Assembly (NCBI GenBank): GCA_016195085.1
Contig: JACQAG010000039.1
Location: 1 to 64,000, forward strand
Source: Pseudomonadota bacterium
Lineage (GTDB): Bacteria; Pseudomonadota; Alphaproteobacteria; SHVZ01
Direction of reading: 5' to 3'
Length of the DNA stretch: 64,000 nt
A program made the translations under genes and the position numbers. Of the stretch, positions 63,242-64,000 are shown piece after piece; position 1 is the stretch's first letter, and each line of letters begins with the position of its first letter. Under the pieces are notes generated by a model. The model worked only from the letters and a program-made list of their open reading frames with translations. It was not told the origin of the DNA and did no database searches.

Positions 63242-63275
63242 AACGGCCCGGCGAGGGGTCCCTCGCCGGGCCGTT
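63242..63275 (-). terminator. Hairpin terminator after the phasin gene
   Basis: A perfect 16-bp GC-rich inverted repeat (AACGGCCCGGCGAGGG / CCCTCGCCGGGCCGTT, loop of two, really a 14-bp stem with a six-base loop) ends 24 bases beyond the phasin stop. The minus-strand run after the stem (TTGTCATTATG) is only mildly T-rich. Its length and symmetry make a terminator likely. Confidence 0.7.
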
Positions 63276-63298
63276 TACTTCGATTCGAGTCGACCGGG

Positions 63299-63841
63299 TT
63301 AAGCAGCGATCTGCTTGAACATCCGCTCGACCGTAACGTTCATCCGCGCCTGGATCGGCTCGATCGCCTCATTGGTGGTCTTGACGCTGAGCTCGGAGAA
63401 CTTGGTGGTCTCGACCACGGCCGCATCGAAGCTCTTCTTCGCCCAGTCATTCTGCAGCTCGACGAACTCGCGGAGCGTCTTCGCCGCCATCAACCCCTGC
63501 ACGGCGGCCACGCTCTGCTCGACCGAGGCCTGGGTGAAGCTGACCCACTCCTTGCCGAGGTCTTCCATCGCCTTGGCGACGATGGTGCCGGACTTCACCA
63601 GGGCTTCGTAGTTGTCCTTGGACAGCGCGTTCAGCTCGTCATAGCCCTTGAACAGGGTCTCGCTCGCCTTGGCGACCTGCTCGGAGGTCAGCTGGAGGGC
63701 CTGCTCGTAGTGCTTGGTCGCTGCCGCGGTGCCGGCCTTGATGGCGGTCTCGACGGTTCCCTTGCCGGCGGCGGCGAGGGCTTCGACATGCTTGAAGGCG
63801 TCGTTCGCCGCATCCGCGGCCTTGGTCTTCGGCTGTGCCAT
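63299..63841 (-). CDS. Phasin family protein (PHA granule-associated)
   Basis: 180 residues from ATG 63841 (an ATG two codons earlier, 63847, lies too near the AGAGG). The Phasin_2-type domain is helical throughout: AFKHVEALAAAGKGTVETAIKAG (15-37) and LFKGYDELNALSKDNYEALVKSGT (65-88) and LREFVELQNDWAKKSFDAAV, the latter being the family hallmark. It coats polyhydroxyalkanoate granules and limits their size. No signal or membrane segment. The upstream PhaR-like dyad and a strong promoter fit the known control of phasin by the PHA-sensing repressor PhaR. Confidence 0.9.
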   Translation of the reverse strand: MAQPKTKAADAANDAFKHVEALAAAGKGTVETAIKAGTAAATKHYEQALQLTSEQVAKASETLFKGYDELNALSKDNYEALVKSGTIVAKAMEDLGKEWVSFTQASVEQSVAAVQGLMAAKTLREFVELQNDWAKKSFDAAVVETTKFSELSVKTTNEAIEPIQARMNVTVERMFKQIAA

Positions 63842-63933
63842 AATCATTTTCCTCTCCGATGGTGGCGGCGAACCGATGTTTCGGTCGCCTTGCGTATGAT
63901 GTCCCGGCGGGTCCGCCGCCCAACAACATTTTG

Positions 63934-63981
63934 CTGCAGCGCAGCATGCAACTAAAATAGGCACTGCAGCCCTATTGTCAA
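63934..63981 (-). promoter_or_regulatory. Phasin promoter with PhaR-like operators
   Basis: On the minus strand: -35 TTGACA (63976-63981, perfect), 16 bases, -10 TATTTT (63954-63959). The spacer contains GCTGCAGTGC. Just downstream lies CTGC-AGC-GCAG (63934-63944), which fits the CTGC-N3-4-GCAG site known for PhaR of Paracoccus. TGC-rich half-sites continue beyond the -35 (63991-64000). PhaR leaves such sites when it binds PHA or 3-hydroxybutyrate oligomers, allowing phasin synthesis. Confidence 0.65.
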
Positions 63982-64000
63982 GACCCCTTTGCAGTGCAGC

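Overview
The window looks like chromosome of a GC-rich alphaproteobacterium, most likely of the Rhodospirillales type. This rests on protein families rather than a marker gene: a NDUFA12-type complex I subunit beside MlaD, DUF2155, aat and accC-accB-aroQ; a very long B12-dependent ribonucleotide reductase; aap-type amino-acid permeases; a ClpS-ClpA pair; a phasin with a PhaR-like site; and several families of dispersed intergenic palindromes. I saw no tRNA, rRNA, CRISPR array, integrase or replication origin.

Layout. (1) 1-1.7 kb is a small accessory patch: the right end of an ISL3-like insertion sequence, a MNT/HEPN toxin-antitoxin-like pair and a DUF3800 gene. (2) 1.8-6.5 kb holds nrdJ with a tandem pair of NrdR boxes, and a Nudix hydrolase. 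(3) 6.7-11.3 kb is the conserved block NDUFA12-mlaD-DUF2155, facing aroQ-accB-accC and aat. (4) 11.4-18.5 kb holds kynureninase, two divergent paralogous serine hydrolases, a dienelactone-hydrolase-like protein, and rodA translationally coupled to an exoD-like gene. (5) 18.7-24.7 kb holds a large secreted alpha/beta hydrolase, a lone receiver protein and a hybrid histidine kinase. (6) 24.8-29.6 kb is a tyrosine/homogentisate degradation cluster (MarR regulator, hppD, hmgA, fahA, maiA). (7) 29.8-38.0 kb is a defence operon, hsdM-hsdS-darT-darG-hsdR: a complete Type I restriction-modification system with a DarTG toxin-antitoxin module inside it. (8) 38.0-45.9 kb holds a nitrate/sulfonate-type ABC transporter, a DsbA-like thioredoxin, a BepA-like M48 protease, a gamma-glutamyltransferase-like gene broken by one in-frame stop, and an aminotransferase. 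(9) 45.9-56 kb is housekeeping: RNase E, an AmiC-type amidase, PBP1A, a methyltransferase, a glutathione transferase, and prfB with its programmed +1 frameshift. (10) 56-64 kb holds an isolated flagellin, aapQ-aapM without their usual partners, a XRE regulator, clpA-clpS and a phasin.

The genes mostly belong to short operons: tyrosine goes to fumarate and acetoacetate through HppD, HmgA, MaiA and FahA; AccB and AccC supply the biotin part of acetyl-CoA carboxylase; ClpS hands N-end-rule substrates to ClpA, and Aat makes such N-ends. RodA, PBP1A and the amidase serve the cell wall. The most unusual arrangement is the DarTG module lodged between hsdS and hsdR with stop/start overlaps or 2-13 base gaps at every junction. 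Other points of note are the nonsense-split gamma-glutamyltransferase, a DUF2155 gene whose 5' end is made of a dispersed repeat, and the regulatory sites for NrdR and PhaR.
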